The notes: generated from the letters alone by a model not told the origin. 64,000 nt of DNA from Micromonospora rhizosphaerae (GCF_900091465.1 NZ_FMHV01000002.1:4712001-4776000), one strand, 5' to 3'; positions 23,911 through 33,846 are shown, counted from the first letter of the stretch. Numbers and translations are program-made.

Positions 23911-24471
23911 ATGGCCACACTCGAGAACCGGCCGAACACCGCACTCCTTGTCGTCGACGTCCAGAACGGCGTCGTCGAGGGGGCTCACGAGCGCGACGCG
24001 GTCGTCGCGAATGTCGGCAGCCTCGTCGAGAGGGCGCGCGCGGAACGGGTCCCCGTTGTCTGGGTCCAGCACTCGGACGACCAGCTTGCGCGGGGGAGCG
24101 ACGACTGGCAGATCGTCCCCGAGCTGACCCCACACGACGCCGAGCCGCTCGTCGAGAAGAACTTCGGCGACTCCTTTGAGGACACCGCCCTCGAGACCGT
24201 GCTGTCGGGCCTCGGAGTCGGGCGACTCGTCGTCGTCGGCGCACAGACCGATGCCTGCATCCGCTCGACGCTGCACGGCGCGCTCGTCCGGGGGTACGAC
24301 GCGACCCTGGTCAGCGACGCGCACACCACGGAGGACCAGACGGCCTGGGGGGCGCCGCCGCCGGACCAGGTCATCGCGCACACGAACCTGTACTGGAACT
24401 ACCAGACGGCGCCGGGGCGCACGGCCGGGACGGTCGAGACCAAGGAGGTCGACTTCGCCGCCAGGTCCTGA
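23911..24471 (+). CDS. isochorismatase-like cysteine hydrolase
   Basis: A 186-residue member of the isochorismatase/nicotinamidase superfamily. The Asp-Lys-Cys catalytic triad is visible: D in LLVVDVQNG, K in LVEKNFGDSFEDT, C in QTDACIRSTLHGA. A strong GGGGAG site precedes the ATG. Family members hydrolyse amides or vinyl ethers; which one applies here is unknown. Codon choice (very frequent GTC/CTC) looks slightly different from neighbouring genes, a weak hint of transfer into this disturbed stretch. Followed by a small terminator-like hairpin. Confidence 0.87.
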   Translation: MATLENRPNTALLVVDVQNGVVEGAHERDAVVANVGSLVERARAERVPVVWVQHSDDQLARGSDDWQIVPELTPHDAEPLVEKNFGDSFEDTALETVLSGLGVGRLVVVGAQTDACIRSTLHGALVRGYDATLVSDAHTTEDQTAWGAPPPDQVIAHTNLYWNYQTAPGRTAGTVETKEVDFAARS

Positions 24472-24474
24472 AGC

Positions 24475-24494
24475 CCGTGCGCCGCCGGGCACGG
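24475..24494 (+). terminator. terminator after the cysteine hydrolase
   Basis: CCGTGC ... GCACGG (6-bp stem, 8-base loop) directly after the stop at 24471, followed by ATATTT, an unusually T-rich run for this DNA. Confidence 0.45.
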
Positions 24495-24579
24495 ATATTT
24501 CATCGCGGCACCGATGAGTCCCCGACCCGCCCGACGTTGTACGTCCTGACGGTAGTCACCGAGGCCAGGGAGGCCGATC

Positions 24580-24999
24580 ATGGACTGGAAGCTCGAACTC
24601 GTCGTGGTACCCGTCGCGGACGTGGACCGGGCCAAGGCGTTCTACCTGGAGCAGACCGGGTTCCGGCTCGACGTGGACCACCGCGCCGGGGAGGACTTCC
24701 GCGTCGTCCAGCTCACCCCGCCCGGCTCCGCCTGCTCGATCGCCCTGATGCGCAGGCCGGACGCCGCCGGCTCGCTGAGCGGGCTGCACCTGGTGGTCCG
24801 GGACATCGACACCGCCCGGTCGGAGCTGGTCGACCGGGGCGTGAAGCCGAGCGAGATCTTCCACTTCGAGGAGGGCGGGGTGCAGACTCCGGGGCCGGAC
24901 CCGGAGCGGCGGGACTACGCCTCCTTCCTGTCCTTCAGTGACCCGGACAACAACGAGTGGCTGGTCCAGGAGGTCGGCCGGGCCGGAGCGACGGCGTGA
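24580..24999 (+). CDS. VOC-family (glyoxalase-like) protein
   Basis: A 139-residue VOC-fold protein beginning MDWKLELVVVPVADVDRAKA, with two modules (AKAFYLEQTGFRLDVD and LSGLHLVVRDIDTARSELVDRG) and a closing FSDPDNNEWLVQEV containing the C-terminal Glu that is often a metal ligand. The substrate is unknown. Its stop overlaps the GTG of the ECF sigma factor gene (GTGA), so the two are coupled. VOC proteins are often found beside this type of sigma factor. Confidence 0.85.
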   Translation: MDWKLELVVVPVADVDRAKAFYLEQTGFRLDVDHRAGEDFRVVQLTPPGSACSIALMRRPDAAGSLSGLHLVVRDIDTARSELVDRGVKPSEIFHFEEGGVQTPGPDPERRDYASFLSFSDPDNNEWLVQEVGRAGATA

Positions 25000-25961
25000 C
25001 CGCCGGGCTTGACGTCCCGTCGACGGAGCCGGGCGAGGACTTCGCCGCGTTGACCGAGCGCCACCGGCGGGAGCTGCACGTGCACTGCTACCGGATGCTC
25101 GCCTCCTTCGACGATGCGGAGGACGCGGTCCAGGAGACGTACCTGCGGGCCTGGCGGGGGCGCGACGGCTTCGACGGGGAGCAGGTCCGGGCCTGGCTCT
25201 ACCGGATCGCCACCAACGTCTGCCTGGACATGTTGCGCCGCAGCAATCGCCAGCCGCGCGCGGTGCGGTCGTTCGCCGAGGTGCCGTGGTTGCAGCCGTA
25301 CCCGGACCGGCTGCTGGACCAGGTCGCGCCGGGTGACGACCAGCCGGACGCGATGGCGGTGACCCGGGAGACCATCGAGCTGGCGTTCCTCGCCGCCATG
25401 CAGGTGCTGCCGCCCCGGCAGCGCGCCGCCTTCCTGGTGCGCGACGTGCTCGGCTGGTCCGCCGCGGAGACGGCGGCGCTGCTGGAGACCAGCGTCGCCG
25501 CGGCGAACAGCGCCCTGCAACGGGCCCGCGCCAGTCTGCAGACCCACCTGCCGGCCCGGCGGGCGGACTGGGCCACCCACCCGACGGACGAGCGGGAACG
25601 GGAGCTGCTGGCCCGCTTCATCGACGCGCATGAGCGCTGTGACGCCGAGGCCGCGCTCGCCGTCGCGGCACCGGACATCCGGGTCACCATGCCGCCGGCG
25701 CCGATGTGCTTCGACGGCGTCGCGACGATCGCGCCGCTGCTGGAACGGGCCTTCGGTGCGGAGCGGGACGGCGACTGGCGGCTGCTGCCGACGTCCGCCA
25801 ACCGGCTGCCGGCCGCGGCGAGCTACCTGCGGCGGCCGGGCGACACCACCTTCCGGGCGTTCAAGCTGGACGTGCTGCGGGTGCGGGACGGGCGGATCCT
25901 CGAGATCACCACCTTCGGCCACGCCCTGTTCCCGGCGTTCGGCCTGCCGGCGACGCTGTGA
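24996..25961 (+). CDS. ECF sigma factor with C-terminal SnoaL-like domain
   Basis: A 321-residue extracytoplasmic-function sigma factor. Region 2 spans about residues 18-85 (HCYRMLASFDDAEDAVQETYLRAW, core binding and -10), region 4 about 125-180 (MQVLPPRQRAAFLVRDVLGWSAAETA, -35), and a NTF2/SnoaL-like domain about 195-320 (LLARFIDAHERCDAEAALAV ... DGRILEITTFGHALF). In such ECF groups the fused domain replaces a classic anti-sigma factor. No anti-sigma gene is adjacent, in line with that. Coupled to the upstream VOC gene. Confidence 0.87.
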   Translation: MTAGLDVPSTEPGEDFAALTERHRRELHVHCYRMLASFDDAEDAVQETYLRAWRGRDGFDGEQVRAWLYRIATNVCLDMLRRSNRQPRAVRSFAEVPWLQPYPDRLLDQVAPGDDQPDAMAVTRETIELAFLAAMQVLPPRQRAAFLVRDVLGWSAAETAALLETSVAAANSALQRARASLQTHLPARRADWATHPTDERERELLARFIDAHERCDAEAALAVAAPDIRVTMPPAPMCFDGVATIAPLLERAFGAERDGDWRLLPTSANRLPAAASYLRRPGDTTFRAFKLDVLRVRDGRILEITTFGHALFPAFGLPATL

Positions 25962-26102
25962 GCCGGGCGAGCGCGGCAGCGTCGAGGGGATCGCGGTGTG
26001 CCCCCGGCCGCTGGCCACCGGCCGCCGCCCGATGCCACCGGCCGCCATCGCCCGACGGCCGGGCGGGCGCCGACGGTCGAACGACGCCCGGCGCGGCGGG
26101 GA

Positions 26103-26708
26103 TCAGGCGGTCTCGCCCGGGGCGAGGTAGCGGTAGCGGTCGCCGAGGGTTTCGGCGAACCAGCCGTTCACGCTGGCCAGCCCCCGGTCGTTGAGCTGGG
26201 CGTCGTGGATCGGGAACGCCCGGCGCGGGTCGACCGCCCGGGCGAACTCGATCGCCTCGGTCAGCTTCAGCCAGGACGCCTGGGCCGGCACCAGCAGCGT
26301 GTCGACCGGCTGGCCGGGCGGGTGCAGCGAGTCGCCGGGGTGGTAGAGCGTGCCCTCGACCAGGTAGCCGAGGTTGGCGCAGTCCGGCTGCCCGCCGTGG
26401 ATGGCGGCGTGCCGGCCACCCAGCGCGGTGACCGCGAAGCCGGCGGCGGTGAAGCGTTCGCCGGGCGCGACCCCGGTGACCGGCAGCGGCGCCAGGCCGG
26501 GCAGCCGCGCGTCGTGTGGTGCGAAGACCGGCACGCCGAGGCCGGCCAGCCGCAGCACGTCGACGTGGTCGGTGTGCTCGTGGGTGACCAGCACCGCGTC
26601 CGCGCCGGCCAGGGCACGGGGTTCGCTCCAGGCCCCGGGGTCGATGACGAGGACCCGACCGTCGTGCTCGATCCGGACACAGGCGTGGCTCCACTTGGTG
26701 ATCCGCAC
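26103..26708 (-). CDS. MBL-fold metal-dependent hydrolase, UlaG-like
   Basis: A 201-residue metallo-beta-lactamase-fold protein starting VRITKWSHACVRIEHDGR, with VLVTHEHTDHVDVLR (HxHxDH), ALGGRHAAIHGG, LYHPGDSLHPPG and a C-terminal FPIHDAQLNDRG providing the other metal ligands. The architecture matches the UlaG/L-ascorbate-6-phosphate lactonase-like clade of cytoplasmic hydrolases. The GTG at 26708 gives the usual family N-terminus. Substrate unknown; no carbohydrate genes are nearby. Confidence 0.83.
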   Translation of the reverse strand: MRITKWSHACVRIEHDGRVLVIDPGAWSEPRALAGADAVLVTHEHTDHVDVLRLAGLGVPVFAPHDARLPGLAPLPVTGVAPGERFTAAGFAVTALGGRHAAIHGGQPDCANLGYLVEGTLYHPGDSLHPPGQPVDTLLVPAQASWLKLTEAIEFARAVDPRRAFPIHDAQLNDRGLASVNGWFAETLGDRYRYLAPGETA

Positions 26709-26833
26709 CCGGCGGACGGTACCGGCGAGACGTGGTCTCCGCTCTCCCCCGCCGTCCTCCGGACAGGGCTGCACCTGGCGGGGGCGCCGAGATTTCCCGG
26801 TGGCCGGACGGCGAACGGCGGCATGATCGGGGC

Positions 26834-27262
26834 ATGGAGCGAGGACCGGCCCGGGGACACAGGAACGTGCCGCACACCGCCGACGTGCGGATCGAGGCGT
26901 GGGCGCCCGACCGGGAGGGCTGCGTGGCCGAGGCGGTCGCCGCGCTGGTGGACAGCTTCGTCGACACCGCGGGTGCGACGGCGGACGCCGAGACGGAGTT
27001 CGCCGTGCCCGCCGGGGACGACGAGGACATGCTGGTCGGCGTACTCAATGAAGTGATCTTCCGGCTGGAGACGGAGGGCGCGCTGCCGCTCGCGACCGAG
27101 GTGCGGGCGGCCGACGACGGCGGCCTGCTGGTGCATTGGCGCAGCGCCGACGCGGAGGCGGTCGAGCTGGTCGGCGCGGTGCCGAAGGCGGTGTCCCTGC
27201 ACGAGCTGCGCCTCGGCCCCGACGAGGCCGGCTGGTCCTGCGCGGTGACGCTGGACGTCTGA
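26834..27262 (+). CDS. archease
   Basis: A 142-residue archease, the chaperone that speeds RtcB guanylylation and multiple turnover. Family signs are VPHTADVRIEAWAPDREGC, EAVAALVDSFVDT, MLVGVLNEVIFRLETEG and the C-terminal AVPKAVSLHEL followed by AVTLDV; the Asp residues of HTAD and the terminal D-V are the expected metal site. The ATG at 26834 is used. It is convergent with rtcB, with the stops only five bases apart, instead of sharing an operon with it as is common. Confidence 0.85.
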   Translation: MERGPARGHRNVPHTADVRIEAWAPDREGCVAEAVAALVDSFVDTAGATADAETEFAVPAGDDEDMLVGVLNEVIFRLETEGALPLATEVRAADDGGLLVHWRSADAEAVELVGAVPKAVSLHELRLGPDEAGWSCAVTLDV

Positions 27263-27267
27263 CCCGC

Positions 27268-28686
27268 TCAGCCCTTCGCCACGCCGATCGGGACGAGCCG
27301 GGCCACCCGCCGGCAGAGCCCGGCCCCCTCGGTGGCCTCGATGACCGCGGTGATGTCCTTGTACGCGATGGGCATCTCCTCGGCCAGCCCGCGCCGGGAC
27401 TTTCCGCGGACCGCGATGTCCTGCGCCTCCAGTTCGCGCCGCGGATCGTGCCCTCGCGCCGCCTTCGTGGCCTGCTTGCGGCTCTGCATCCGACCGGCGC
27501 CGTGGCAGGTGGAGGCGAACGCCGGGGCGCCCGGCACCCCGACGAGCACGTACGAGTCGGTCCCCATCGACCCGGGGATCAACACCGGCTGCCCCACGTC
27601 GCGCAGATCGTCGGGCAGATCCGAGTGCCCCGGCGGCAGCGCGCGGGTGGCGCCCTTGCGGTGCACGCAGAGCCGCCGCTGGTCGCCGTCGACGCCGTGG
27701 GTCTCGATCTTCGCGAGGTTGTGCGAGATGTCGTAGACCAGGTCCAGGTCGCTCCCGGTGATCCGCTGAAAGACCTCCCGCGCCGCATGGTGGAGGAGCT
27801 GCCGGTTCGCCCGGGCGTAGTTGGCGGCTGCGGCCATCGCCCCGAGGTAGTCCCGCCCCTCGGGAGACGAGACGGGCGCGCAGGCGAGCTGCCGGTCCGG
27901 CACGTCGATGCCGTACCGGGGCATCACCTGCTCCATGGTGTGGATGAAGTCGGTGGCGATCTGGTGGCCCAGCCCCCGTGATCCGCAGTGGATCATCACG
28001 GCGACCTGGCCGGCACGCAGCCCGAAGGCGCTGGCCACCGCCTCGTCGTAGACCTCCTCCACGGCCTGCACCTCGAGGAAGTGGTTGCCGGAGCCGAGGC
28101 TGCCCACCTGGGCGGCGCCACGCTCCAGCGCCCGCGCGCTGACCTGAGCGGGGTCGGCGTCGGCCACCGCGCCGTAGTCCTCGCAGCGCGTCAGGTCCCG
28201 CTCGACCCCGTACCCCCGCTCCACGGCGTACCGGGAGCCGCCGCGCATCACCGCGTCGAGTTCGGCCCGGTCGGACAGGTGCCACACCGCGCCCTTGCCC
28301 ATCCCGCGTGGCGTCGAGGCCCCCAGGCCGTCCATCAGCGCGTCCAGCCGGGGCCGTAGCTCGGCGCGGTCCAGTCCGGCGGCGAGCAGCCGCACGCCGC
28401 AGGAGATGTCGAAGCCCACGCCGCCGGGCGAGACCACCCCGTCCGCCTCGACGTCCGTGGCGGCCACCCCGCCGATCGGGAAGCCGTAGCCCCAGTGGAT
28501 GTCCGGCATGGCGTAGGAAGCAGTCACGATGCCGGGCAGGGTGGCCACGTTCGCCACCTGATCCAGCGACTTGTCCGCCCCGGCGTCCGGCAGCAGCGGC
28601 CGCGACGCGAAGACCACGCCCGGGACCCGCATCGAGTCGTGCCGGTCGATCCGGAACCGGTACGGCGTCTCCTCGACCAGCTCCAT
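27268..28686 (-). CDS. rtcB: RNA-splicing ligase RtcB
   Basis: A 472-residue GTP- and Mn-dependent RNA ligase joining 2',3'-cyclic phosphate (or 3'-phosphate) and 5'-OH ends in RNA repair or tRNA splicing. Metal ligands are visible: C96 in [12 protein letters not shown]202 in [10 protein letters not shown]233 in [12 protein letters not shown] and H322 in DISHN. The nucleophile that takes GMP is H395 in TCHGAGRM. Length and motifs are complete. Its helper archease is the next gene on the opposite strand. No RtcA cyclase is nearby. Confidence 0.93.
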   Translation of the reverse strand: MELVEETPYRFRIDRHDSMRVPGVVFASRPLLPDAGADKSLDQVANVATLPGIVTASYAMPDIHWGYGFPIGGVAATDVEADGVVSPGGVGFDISCGVRLLAAGLDRAELRPRLDALMDGLGASTPRGMGKGAVWHLSDRAELDAVMRGGSRYAVERGYGVERDLTRCEDYGAVADADPAQVSARALERGAAQVGSLGSGNHFLEVQAVEEVYDEAVASAFGLRAGQVAVMIHCGSRGLGHQIATDFIHTMEQVMPRYGIDVPDRQLACAPVSSPEGRDYLGAMAAAANYARANRQLLHHAAREVFQRITGSDLDLVYDISHNLAKIETHGVDGDQRRLCVHRKGATRALPPGHSDLPDDLRDVGQPVLIPGSMGTDSYVLVGVPGAPAFASTCHGAGRMQSRKQATKAARGHDPRRELEAQDIAVRGKSRRGLAEEMPIAYKDITAVIEATEGAGLCRRVARLVPIGVAKG

Positions 28687-28761
28687 GCCGCCCGGCTACC
28701 CCGGTCCGGGTCGGTTACACCCGACCTGGTTGAGCTCGACCGGCCCGGGTAGTGCGGCAGC

Positions 28762-29556
28762 ATGCCCCAGCGGTACGCGGACCACCCCAGACTCGCCGTC
28801 ATCACCGGCGCGGACTCCGGCATCGGCAAGGCCTGCGCGGTGGCGCTCGCCGAGGCCGGCTTCGACATCGGCATCACCTGGCACGGCGACGCGAAGGGCG
28901 CCGAGCGCACCGCCGAGGAGGTACGCGCGGCCGGCCGCCGCTGCGAGGCGGCCGAGCTGGACCTGACCCGGCTGCCGGACGCGGCCGCGGTGATCGACGA
29001 GCTGGCCGACCGGCTCGGCGGGATCGGCGTGCTGGTCAACAACGCCGGCACCGGCCTCGCCACACCCTTCGTCGACGTGTCGTGGCAGCAGTGGCGGGAG
29101 GTGCTCAGCGTCGACCTGGACGGGCCCTTCCTCTGCTCGCAGCGGGCCGCCCGGCGGATGCGGTCGGCGGGCCGGGGCGGCCGGATCATCAACATAACCA
29201 GCGTGCACGAGCACGCGCCCCGGGTCGGCGCGTCGGCGTACTGCGCGGCGAAGGGCGGGCTCGGGCTGCTGACCAAGGCGATGGCCCAGGAACTGGCCGC
29301 CGACGGCATCACCGTCAACGCCGTCGCGCCCGGGGAGATCGCCACCCCGATGACCGGGCAGGAGGACGTCGACCCGTTCACCGAGGAGCGGCCGGGGGTG
29401 CCGGTCGGGCGGCCGGGGGACGCCCGGGAGGTCGCCGCGGTGGTGGCGCTGCTCGCGTCGCCCTCCGCGGCGTACGTCACGGGGGCGTCGTGGCTGGTGG
29501 ACGGAGGGATGCTGCTGATGGGGCCGCAGGCCAATGCTCTTACTTCTCATGACTGA
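28762..29556 (+). CDS. short-chain dehydrogenase/reductase
   Basis: A 264-residue classical SDR of the 3-oxoacyl-ACP reductase / glucose-dehydrogenase-like type. Cofactor motif TGADSGIG, NNAGTG, catalytic Ser in INITSVHEHAP, and YCAAKGG (Tyr-x3-Lys) are present; the C-terminal WLVDGGMLL is standard. The acidic residue after the second strand is absent (GITWHGDAKG), which favours NADP over NAD. Substrate unknown. Divergent from rtcB with a 75-base shared promoter gap. Confidence 0.87.
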   Translation: MPQRYADHPRLAVITGADSGIGKACAVALAEAGFDIGITWHGDAKGAERTAEEVRAAGRRCEAAELDLTRLPDAAAVIDELADRLGGIGVLVNNAGTGLATPFVDVSWQQWREVLSVDLDGPFLCSQRAARRMRSAGRGGRIINITSVHEHAPRVGASAYCAAKGGLGLLTKAMAQELAADGITVNAVAPGEIATPMTGQEDVDPFTEERPGVPVGRPGDAREVAAVVALLASPSAAYVTGASWLVDGGMLLMGPQANALTSHD

Positions 29557-29593
29557 CGGTCGCGCTGACGGCTCCGCTGCGGCAGTCAGGTGG

Positions 29594-30199
29594 TCAGTCG
29601 AGCCAGAACGAGGCCCGGTTGATGTGCACGACCTCTGCGGCGAAGGAGACCAGTGCCACCGCCACACCGAGCGCGATCGCCAGCGCGGGAGATCCGCCCA
29701 GCAGCCCGGCCAGCAGGGCCACGCCCAGCCCGATCAACAGTGCGTTGACCGCGCCCACCATGGCCGCCGTGGTCAGCAGCAACTGCCAGCGAGCGGGGGT
29801 GGTGCCCACCGCAGCCGCGATCGCCCGCAGGTCGCCCCCGCCGGCCACCGCGTCAGCGAAGAAGTCGTGCTCGCCGGCGAACTGGCGGTGGTAGTAGGCG
29901 CGGATGCGCTGGATGCGCTTGAGGTCCAGCGAGTTCTCCACCATGTTCTGCACCAGCCGGGCGAAGGTGAGCAACCCGGTGATCACCAGCGTCGGCAGCA
30001 CCGCGCCGAGGTACGGCTTGAGCAGGCTCCCGCTGCTGGAGACGAAGCCGAGTCCGATCAGCGCGGCGGAGAGCAGCGTGAGAAACACCGAAGCCCGCCC
30101 GACCGACTCGGTGATCGTGGCGCTGCGGGAGGTCTGAAGCACGAAATGCTCGGTGGTCAGGGCGGTGAGCAACGCCTGCTCGCGCGCGTCCTCCTCCAT
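29594..30199 (-). CDS. four-helix membrane protein, hypothetical
   Basis: A 201-residue membrane protein. A soluble N-terminus ([21 protein letters not shown]) precedes helix 1 ([16 protein letters not shown]), helix 2 ([21 protein letters not shown]), a cytoplasmic basic helix ([17 protein letters not shown]) and two C-terminal helices. The ATG at 30199 was chosen because the ERE-rich start and a GGAGG-type site lie there. No family recognised. Convergent with the SDR gene; a possible weak hairpin (about 29549-29587) lies between them. Confidence 0.7.
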   Translation of the reverse strand: MEEDAREQALLTALTTEHFVLQTSRSATITESVGRASVFLTLLSAALIGLGFVSSSGSLLKPYLGAVLPTLVITGLLTFARLVQNMVENSLDLKRIQRIRAYYHRQFAGEHDFFADAVAGGGDLRAIAAAVGTTPARWQLLLTTAAMVGAVNALLIGLGVALLAGLLGGSPALAIALGVAVALVSFAAEVVHINRASFWLD

Positions 30200-30372
30200 G
30201 CCGCCGTCCCCTCCGGTGCTGGATAGGCCCACGATACGAAGATCCGGGGCGCAGCCGAGGTGGAACGGCCCGGTCCGGGGCCCGTCGGGGAGGCCGGCGG
30301 CGGGTGGGCGGACAATGGGACAGCGGCGGCCCCAGGCCGCGAGCGGCATCGAACGGCGGGAGACGGGTCAGC

Positions 30373-31254
30373 ATGTCCGAGACAGCGGAGCGGGAGTCGT
30401 CGGTGTCCACCGGCGGCCGCGAGTTGCGGGCGGACTGCGCCCGCTGCTTCGGGCTCTGCTGCGTGGCGCCGGCCTTCTCCGCCTCCGCCGACTTCGCCAT
30501 CGACAAGCCGGCCGGGCAGCCCTGCCCGAACCTGCGGCCGGACTCCCGCTGCGGCATCCACCGCGATCTGCGGGAGCGGGGCTTCCCCGGGTGCACGGTC
30601 TTCGACTGCTTCGGCGCCGGCCAGCAGGTCGCCCAGGTCACCTTCGGCGGGCGGGACTGGCGCGCAGACCCGGTGACGGCGCAGCGGATGTTCGACACCT
30701 TCGCGGTGATGCGTCCGCTGCACGAGCTGCTCTGGTACCTGACCGAGGCGCTGACCCTCACCCCGGCCGGCGTGCTCCGGGACGACCTGGCCCGCGCGCT
30801 CGACGAGACCGAGCGGCTCACCGAGGGCAGCCCGGAAGAGCTGATCGCCCTGGACGTCGACGCGTACCGGGGTCGGGTGAACGCACTGCTGTCGCGGGCA
30901 GCCGAGCGGGCCCGGGCCGGTCGGGACGGCGCGGACCGCCGCGGGGCGGTGCTGATCGGGGTGGACCTGCGCCGGGCGAATCTGTCCGGGGCGAACCTCC
31001 GCGGCGCCTGCCTGATCGGCGCGGACCTGCGCGGCGTTGACCTGGGGCGGGCCGACCTGACCGGAGCGGATCTGCGCGGGGCGGACCTGCGCGGGGCCGA
31101 CCTGAGCGGCTGCCTGTTCCTGCACCAGTCCCAGCTCGACGCGGCTCGCGGCGACCACCGCACGGTGCTGCCGGCGACGCTGCGCCGTCCCGCCCACTGG
31201 TACCTCAACCTCACCCCGGCACGCCCCGGACGACCGGGCCGGCGGCACCGGTGA
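30373..31254 (+). CDS. Cys-rich domain fused to pentapeptide repeats
   Basis: A 293-residue protein in three parts. Residues about 15-80 hold a cysteine cluster (CARCFGLCC, then [18 protein letters not shown]) that resembles a metal- or Fe-S-binding zinc-ribbon-like site. Residues about 80-190 are helical. Residues about 195-255 are pentapeptide repeats of the A(D/N)LxG type ([19 protein letters not shown] ... [11 protein letters not shown]), a right-handed beta-helix. The family is common in actinomycetes without known function; pentapeptide proteins elsewhere protect DNA gyrase. The ATG at 30373 fits the family start. Confidence 0.82.
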   Translation: MSETAERESSVSTGGRELRADCARCFGLCCVAPAFSASADFAIDKPAGQPCPNLRPDSRCGIHRDLRERGFPGCTVFDCFGAGQQVAQVTFGGRDWRADPVTAQRMFDTFAVMRPLHELLWYLTEALTLTPAGVLRDDLARALDETERLTEGSPEELIALDVDAYRGRVNALLSRAAERARAGRDGADRRGAVLIGVDLRRANLSGANLRGACLIGADLRGVDLGRADLTGADLRGADLRGADLSGCLFLHQSQLDAARGDHRTVLPATLRRPAHWYLNLTPARPGRPGRRHR

Positions 31255-31267
31255 CGTGCCGCTGACC

Positions 31268-31281
31268 GCCACCCTGGTGGC
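31268..31281. terminator. palindrome after the pentapeptide gene
   Basis: GCCACC CT GGTGGC, 14 bases after the stop at 31254. No T-run; weak terminator candidate. Confidence 0.3.
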
Positions 31282-31408
31282 CCCTGCCCTTGATCACCGG
31301 CCCAGCGCCGCCCGCGGTTCCGCTCGCCGTCACCAGTCGCGCAGCGTCGGCCGGCCGAGCGCACTGAGTGCCGTGACGTTTCGCCGGCGCCCGCCCGGGT
31401 AGCCGCAC

Positions 31409-31436
31409 CTGCGCCGGCGCGGCGCCGGCGGCGCAG
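31409..31436. other. GC-rich hairpin just before a small gene
   Basis: CTGCGCCG ... CGGCGCAG (8-bp outer stem) ends five bases before the GGGAGG ribosome site of the gene at 31453. It may attenuate or end upstream transcription. Confidence 0.35.
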
Positions 31437-31452
31437 CCAGGGGAGGCGGACG

Positions 31453-31689
31453 GTGGGATATCGGACACGGCAGGGCGAGCAGCCGGTCGATCCGGCGCAC
31501 GCCGAGGACGGGGCCGTTCAGGCCCAGGTCTTCCAGGTCGAGACGGACACGGATGTGCCGGCGCCCGAGGAGGGCGCCCCCAAGCCCGACATCGTCACGA
31601 CGGACGACGGGTCCGGGGTGGCCGGCGGCTCCTCGGGCAGCAGTTCCGGCGGCTCCAGCATGCCGGGACACCCGGACGCGCCCCACTGA
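31453..31689 (+). CDS. small acidic, Ser/Gly-rich protein, unknown
   Basis: A 78-residue, probably disordered protein with a low-complexity SGVAGGSSGSSSGGSS stretch near the C-terminus. The GTG at 31453 is preceded by GGGAGG (31441-31446). No domain, export signal or membrane segment. Function unknown; composition and codon pattern look coding. Confidence 0.5.
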   Translation: MGYRTRQGEQPVDPAHAEDGAVQAQVFQVETDTDVPAPEEGAPKPDIVTTDDGSGVAGGSSGSSSGGSSMPGHPDAPH

Positions 31690-31733
31690 CCAGGGCGTTT
31701 GCCATCGGCCGACCGGGGGCAGGATTGTTCGAC

Positions 31734-31964
31734 ATGACCAGCGAGGGACACTTCGGCCGCGCGGCCACCGACGAACCGGACGGCGCGACGGCCTTCGAGG
31801 CGTCACTGCGACCGCCCGGAGACTCCCTGCGGACCACCGACGACACCGGCGACGACTTCGCCGACCTGCCGGCCGAGGAGGCCCGCCCCGCCCGGGAGAC
31901 CAGCCGGGCCGGCTACGACGTCGACGCCGTCTCCGGCGCCGCCGACCCGAACGCCGAGGAGTGA
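31734..31964 (+). CDS. small acidic protein, unknown
   Basis: A 76-residue highly acidic protein (TTDDTGDDFADLPAEEARPA) with no recognised domain, probably disordered. The ATG at 31734 follows a GGGGGCAGG site. It lies 45 bases after the gene at 31453 on the same strand and may be co-transcribed with it. Confidence 0.5.
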   Translation: MTSEGHFGRAATDEPDGATAFEASLRPPGDSLRTTDDTGDDFADLPAEEARPARETSRAGYDVDAVSGAADPNAEE

Positions 31965-32030
31965 TCCGACCGCCGGGTCAGTCGCGGCTGATCGCCGCGC
32001 CGAGGTCGCCCTGTTCGACACTCCCCCGGC

Positions 32031-32507
32031 TCACCGGGCGGCGGCGACCCCCGCCCGCGCCTCGGCCATGCCGCGGTTGGCCAACGCGTCGGCCCGCTCG
32101 TTCTCCGGGTGGCCGTTGTGCCCCTTGACCCAGAGCCAGGTCACGTCGTGCCGGGCGCAGGCGGCCTCCAGGCGCTGCCACAGATCAGCATTCTTCACCG
32201 GCTGCTTCGCCGCGGTCAGCCAGCCGTTGCGCTTCCACGAGGCGAGCCAGCCGGTGATGCCGTTGCGCACGTACGTGCTGTCGGTGTGCAGCCGGACGGT
32301 GACCGGTCGGGTCAGGCTCTCCAGGGCCTGGATCGCCGCGGTCAGCTCCATCCGGTTGTTGGTCGTCGGCGTCGCCTCGCCGCCGCACAGCTCCCGCTCG
32401 TGGCCGCCGTACCGCAGCAGCGCGCCCCAGCCGCCGGGGCCCGGGTTTCCGCTGCACGCCCCGTCGGTCCAGATCTCCACGACCCTGCCGGCCGCCGCGC
32501 CCACCAT
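32031..32507 (-). CDS. rnhA: ribonuclease HI
   Basis: A 158-residue RNase HI, which cuts the RNA strand of RNA-DNA hybrids. The four catalytic carboxylates are visible in [29 protein letters not shown] and ENERADALA; the basic handle region ([16 protein letters not shown]) is present as in the E. coli enzyme. The ATG at 32507 begins a short N-terminal extension before the first strand. Monocistronic as far as seen. Confidence 0.92.
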   Translation of the reverse strand: MVGAAAGRVVEIWTDGACSGNPGPGGWGALLRYGGHERELCGGEATPTTNNRMELTAAIQALESLTRPVTVRLHTDSTYVRNGITGWLASWKRNGWLTAAKQPVKNADLWQRLEAACARHDVTWLWVKGHNGHPENERADALANRGMAEARAGVAAAR

Positions 32508-32613
32508 GGCAGGAAACCTACCCGGCATCGCTCGTGGCCCGGCGCACCGCCCCAAGTGTCGCCTGGCGGCCACCATCCACCCACAAGGACGCCAGCTGTC
32601 GGCGGCGGGCGCC

Positions 32614-33846
32614 TCAGCGTGGATCCGTCCGCGATCCGCTCCTTCGCAGGGGGACGAGGGCCGCGTCCCGGCGAAGCCGACCGCGGAGCCGGTCGACGGT
32701 GTCGCCGATGACCGCGCCCATCATCGGAAGCAGCGGGCTGGACCGCATCACCGCCAGGTCCTCCGCCGGCGAGGTGGCGCCGTCGAGAAACCGCAGCACC
32801 CGATCGGCCGGGTTGCGGGCGAAGAGCCGGTTGAAGAACTCCGGACCGTCGACCCGGCCCCGGTCCAGGGCGCGCAGCGCCACCGCGTCCATCCACCGGT
32901 GACGCCGCGGGTACGCGGGCCGCGGCACCGGCGGGCGGCCGGCCGCCAGGGCCCGCGCGACCTGGTCGGCCTGGCGGCGCATCGCGGAGAAGGTGAAGCC
33001 GGTCGACGGGCGGGTGGCGCCGCCGGCGGTGCCGAGCCGTACAACCCGCGGCGAGGGGCGGGCGACGAACGGGGCGTCGGTCATCGGGATCACCCCGTTC
33101 TCCACCTCCCGGATCCGCAGCGCGGCCGGGTCGAGGCCGGCCAGGCCGACGTAGCGGCGCAGCGCCAGGTCGTACGCGTCGTCGGTGAGCAGCCACGGCG
33201 AGAACTCGGTGTACTCCACCAGGGCGTACCGGTCGCTGACCGGGAGCACGTAGCCGAACGAGACACCCCGGGCGGGCTGCGGGGTACGGAAATCCATCAG
33301 TACCGCGCGCTCCGGGTCGAACGTCGGCTCGTCGGTCTCCACCCACCAGCCGCGAAAGTGCTGCAGCCAGTTCGTCCGCCCGGGGCGCTCCGGCGGCCGG
33401 GGGCGGGAGTCGAGCACCCAGTCGGCGCGCACCAGCGGCCGGCCGTCGGTGCCGCGGACCAGCACCCGCTGGCCGTCGTCGTCGAGGGCGCCGGCCGCGG
33501 CGCCGATCCGGGTGGCGCCGAGGCGGCGTTCGGCCTCGGCAGCCCGGGCGTAGACCGCGTCCGAGCGGAGCATGGCGTACCGCAACGGGGCGAGCGCCAG
33601 GACGCGGCGACCGGCGGGCGTGACCACCTCGACCCGCGACCACCTGGCGCTGAGCATCGGGTCGAGGTCGTTGCCGGGGCGGTCCCAGAACGCCCAGGTG
33701 CGGTCCTGGCCGCGCTTGTGCACCGGGTCGACCACGGCGATCCGCAGACCGGACACGCCGTACCGGTCCAGCGCGGCCAGGACGAGGGACGCGGCGCCAC
33801 CGCCGCCCACCAGCGCGAGGTCGACGTCGACGGGTGCTGCGTTCAC
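32614..33846 (-). CDS. crtY: lycopene cyclase (CrtY-type)
   Basis: A 410-residue FAD-dependent lycopene beta-cyclase family protein. N-terminal dinucleotide fold [16 protein letters not shown], the signature [30 protein letters not shown] and [21 protein letters not shown] are diagnostic. It would convert lycopene ends to beta-ionone rings at the membrane. No other carotenoid genes are in the window. The GTG at 33846 overlaps the stop of an immunity-like gene (GTGA), an unexpected coupling. Confidence 0.87.
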   Translation of the reverse strand: MNAAPVDVDLALVGGGGAASLVLAALDRYGVSGLRIAVVDPVHKRGQDRTWAFWDRPGNDLDPMLSARWSRVEVVTPAGRRVLALAPLRYAMLRSDAVYARAAEAERRLGATRIGAAAGALDDDGQRVLVRGTDGRPLVRADWVLDSRPRPPERPGRTNWLQHFRGWWVETDEPTFDPERAVLMDFRTPQPARGVSFGYVLPVSDRYALVEYTEFSPWLLTDDAYDLALRRYVGLAGLDPAALRIREVENGVIPMTDAPFVARPSPRVVRLGTAGGATRPSTGFTFSAMRRQADQVARALAAGRPPVPRPAYPRRHRWMDAVALRALDRGRVDGPEFFNRLFARNPADRVLRFLDGATSPAEDLAVMRSSPLLPMMGAVIGDTVDRLRGRLRRDAALVPLRRSGSRTDPR

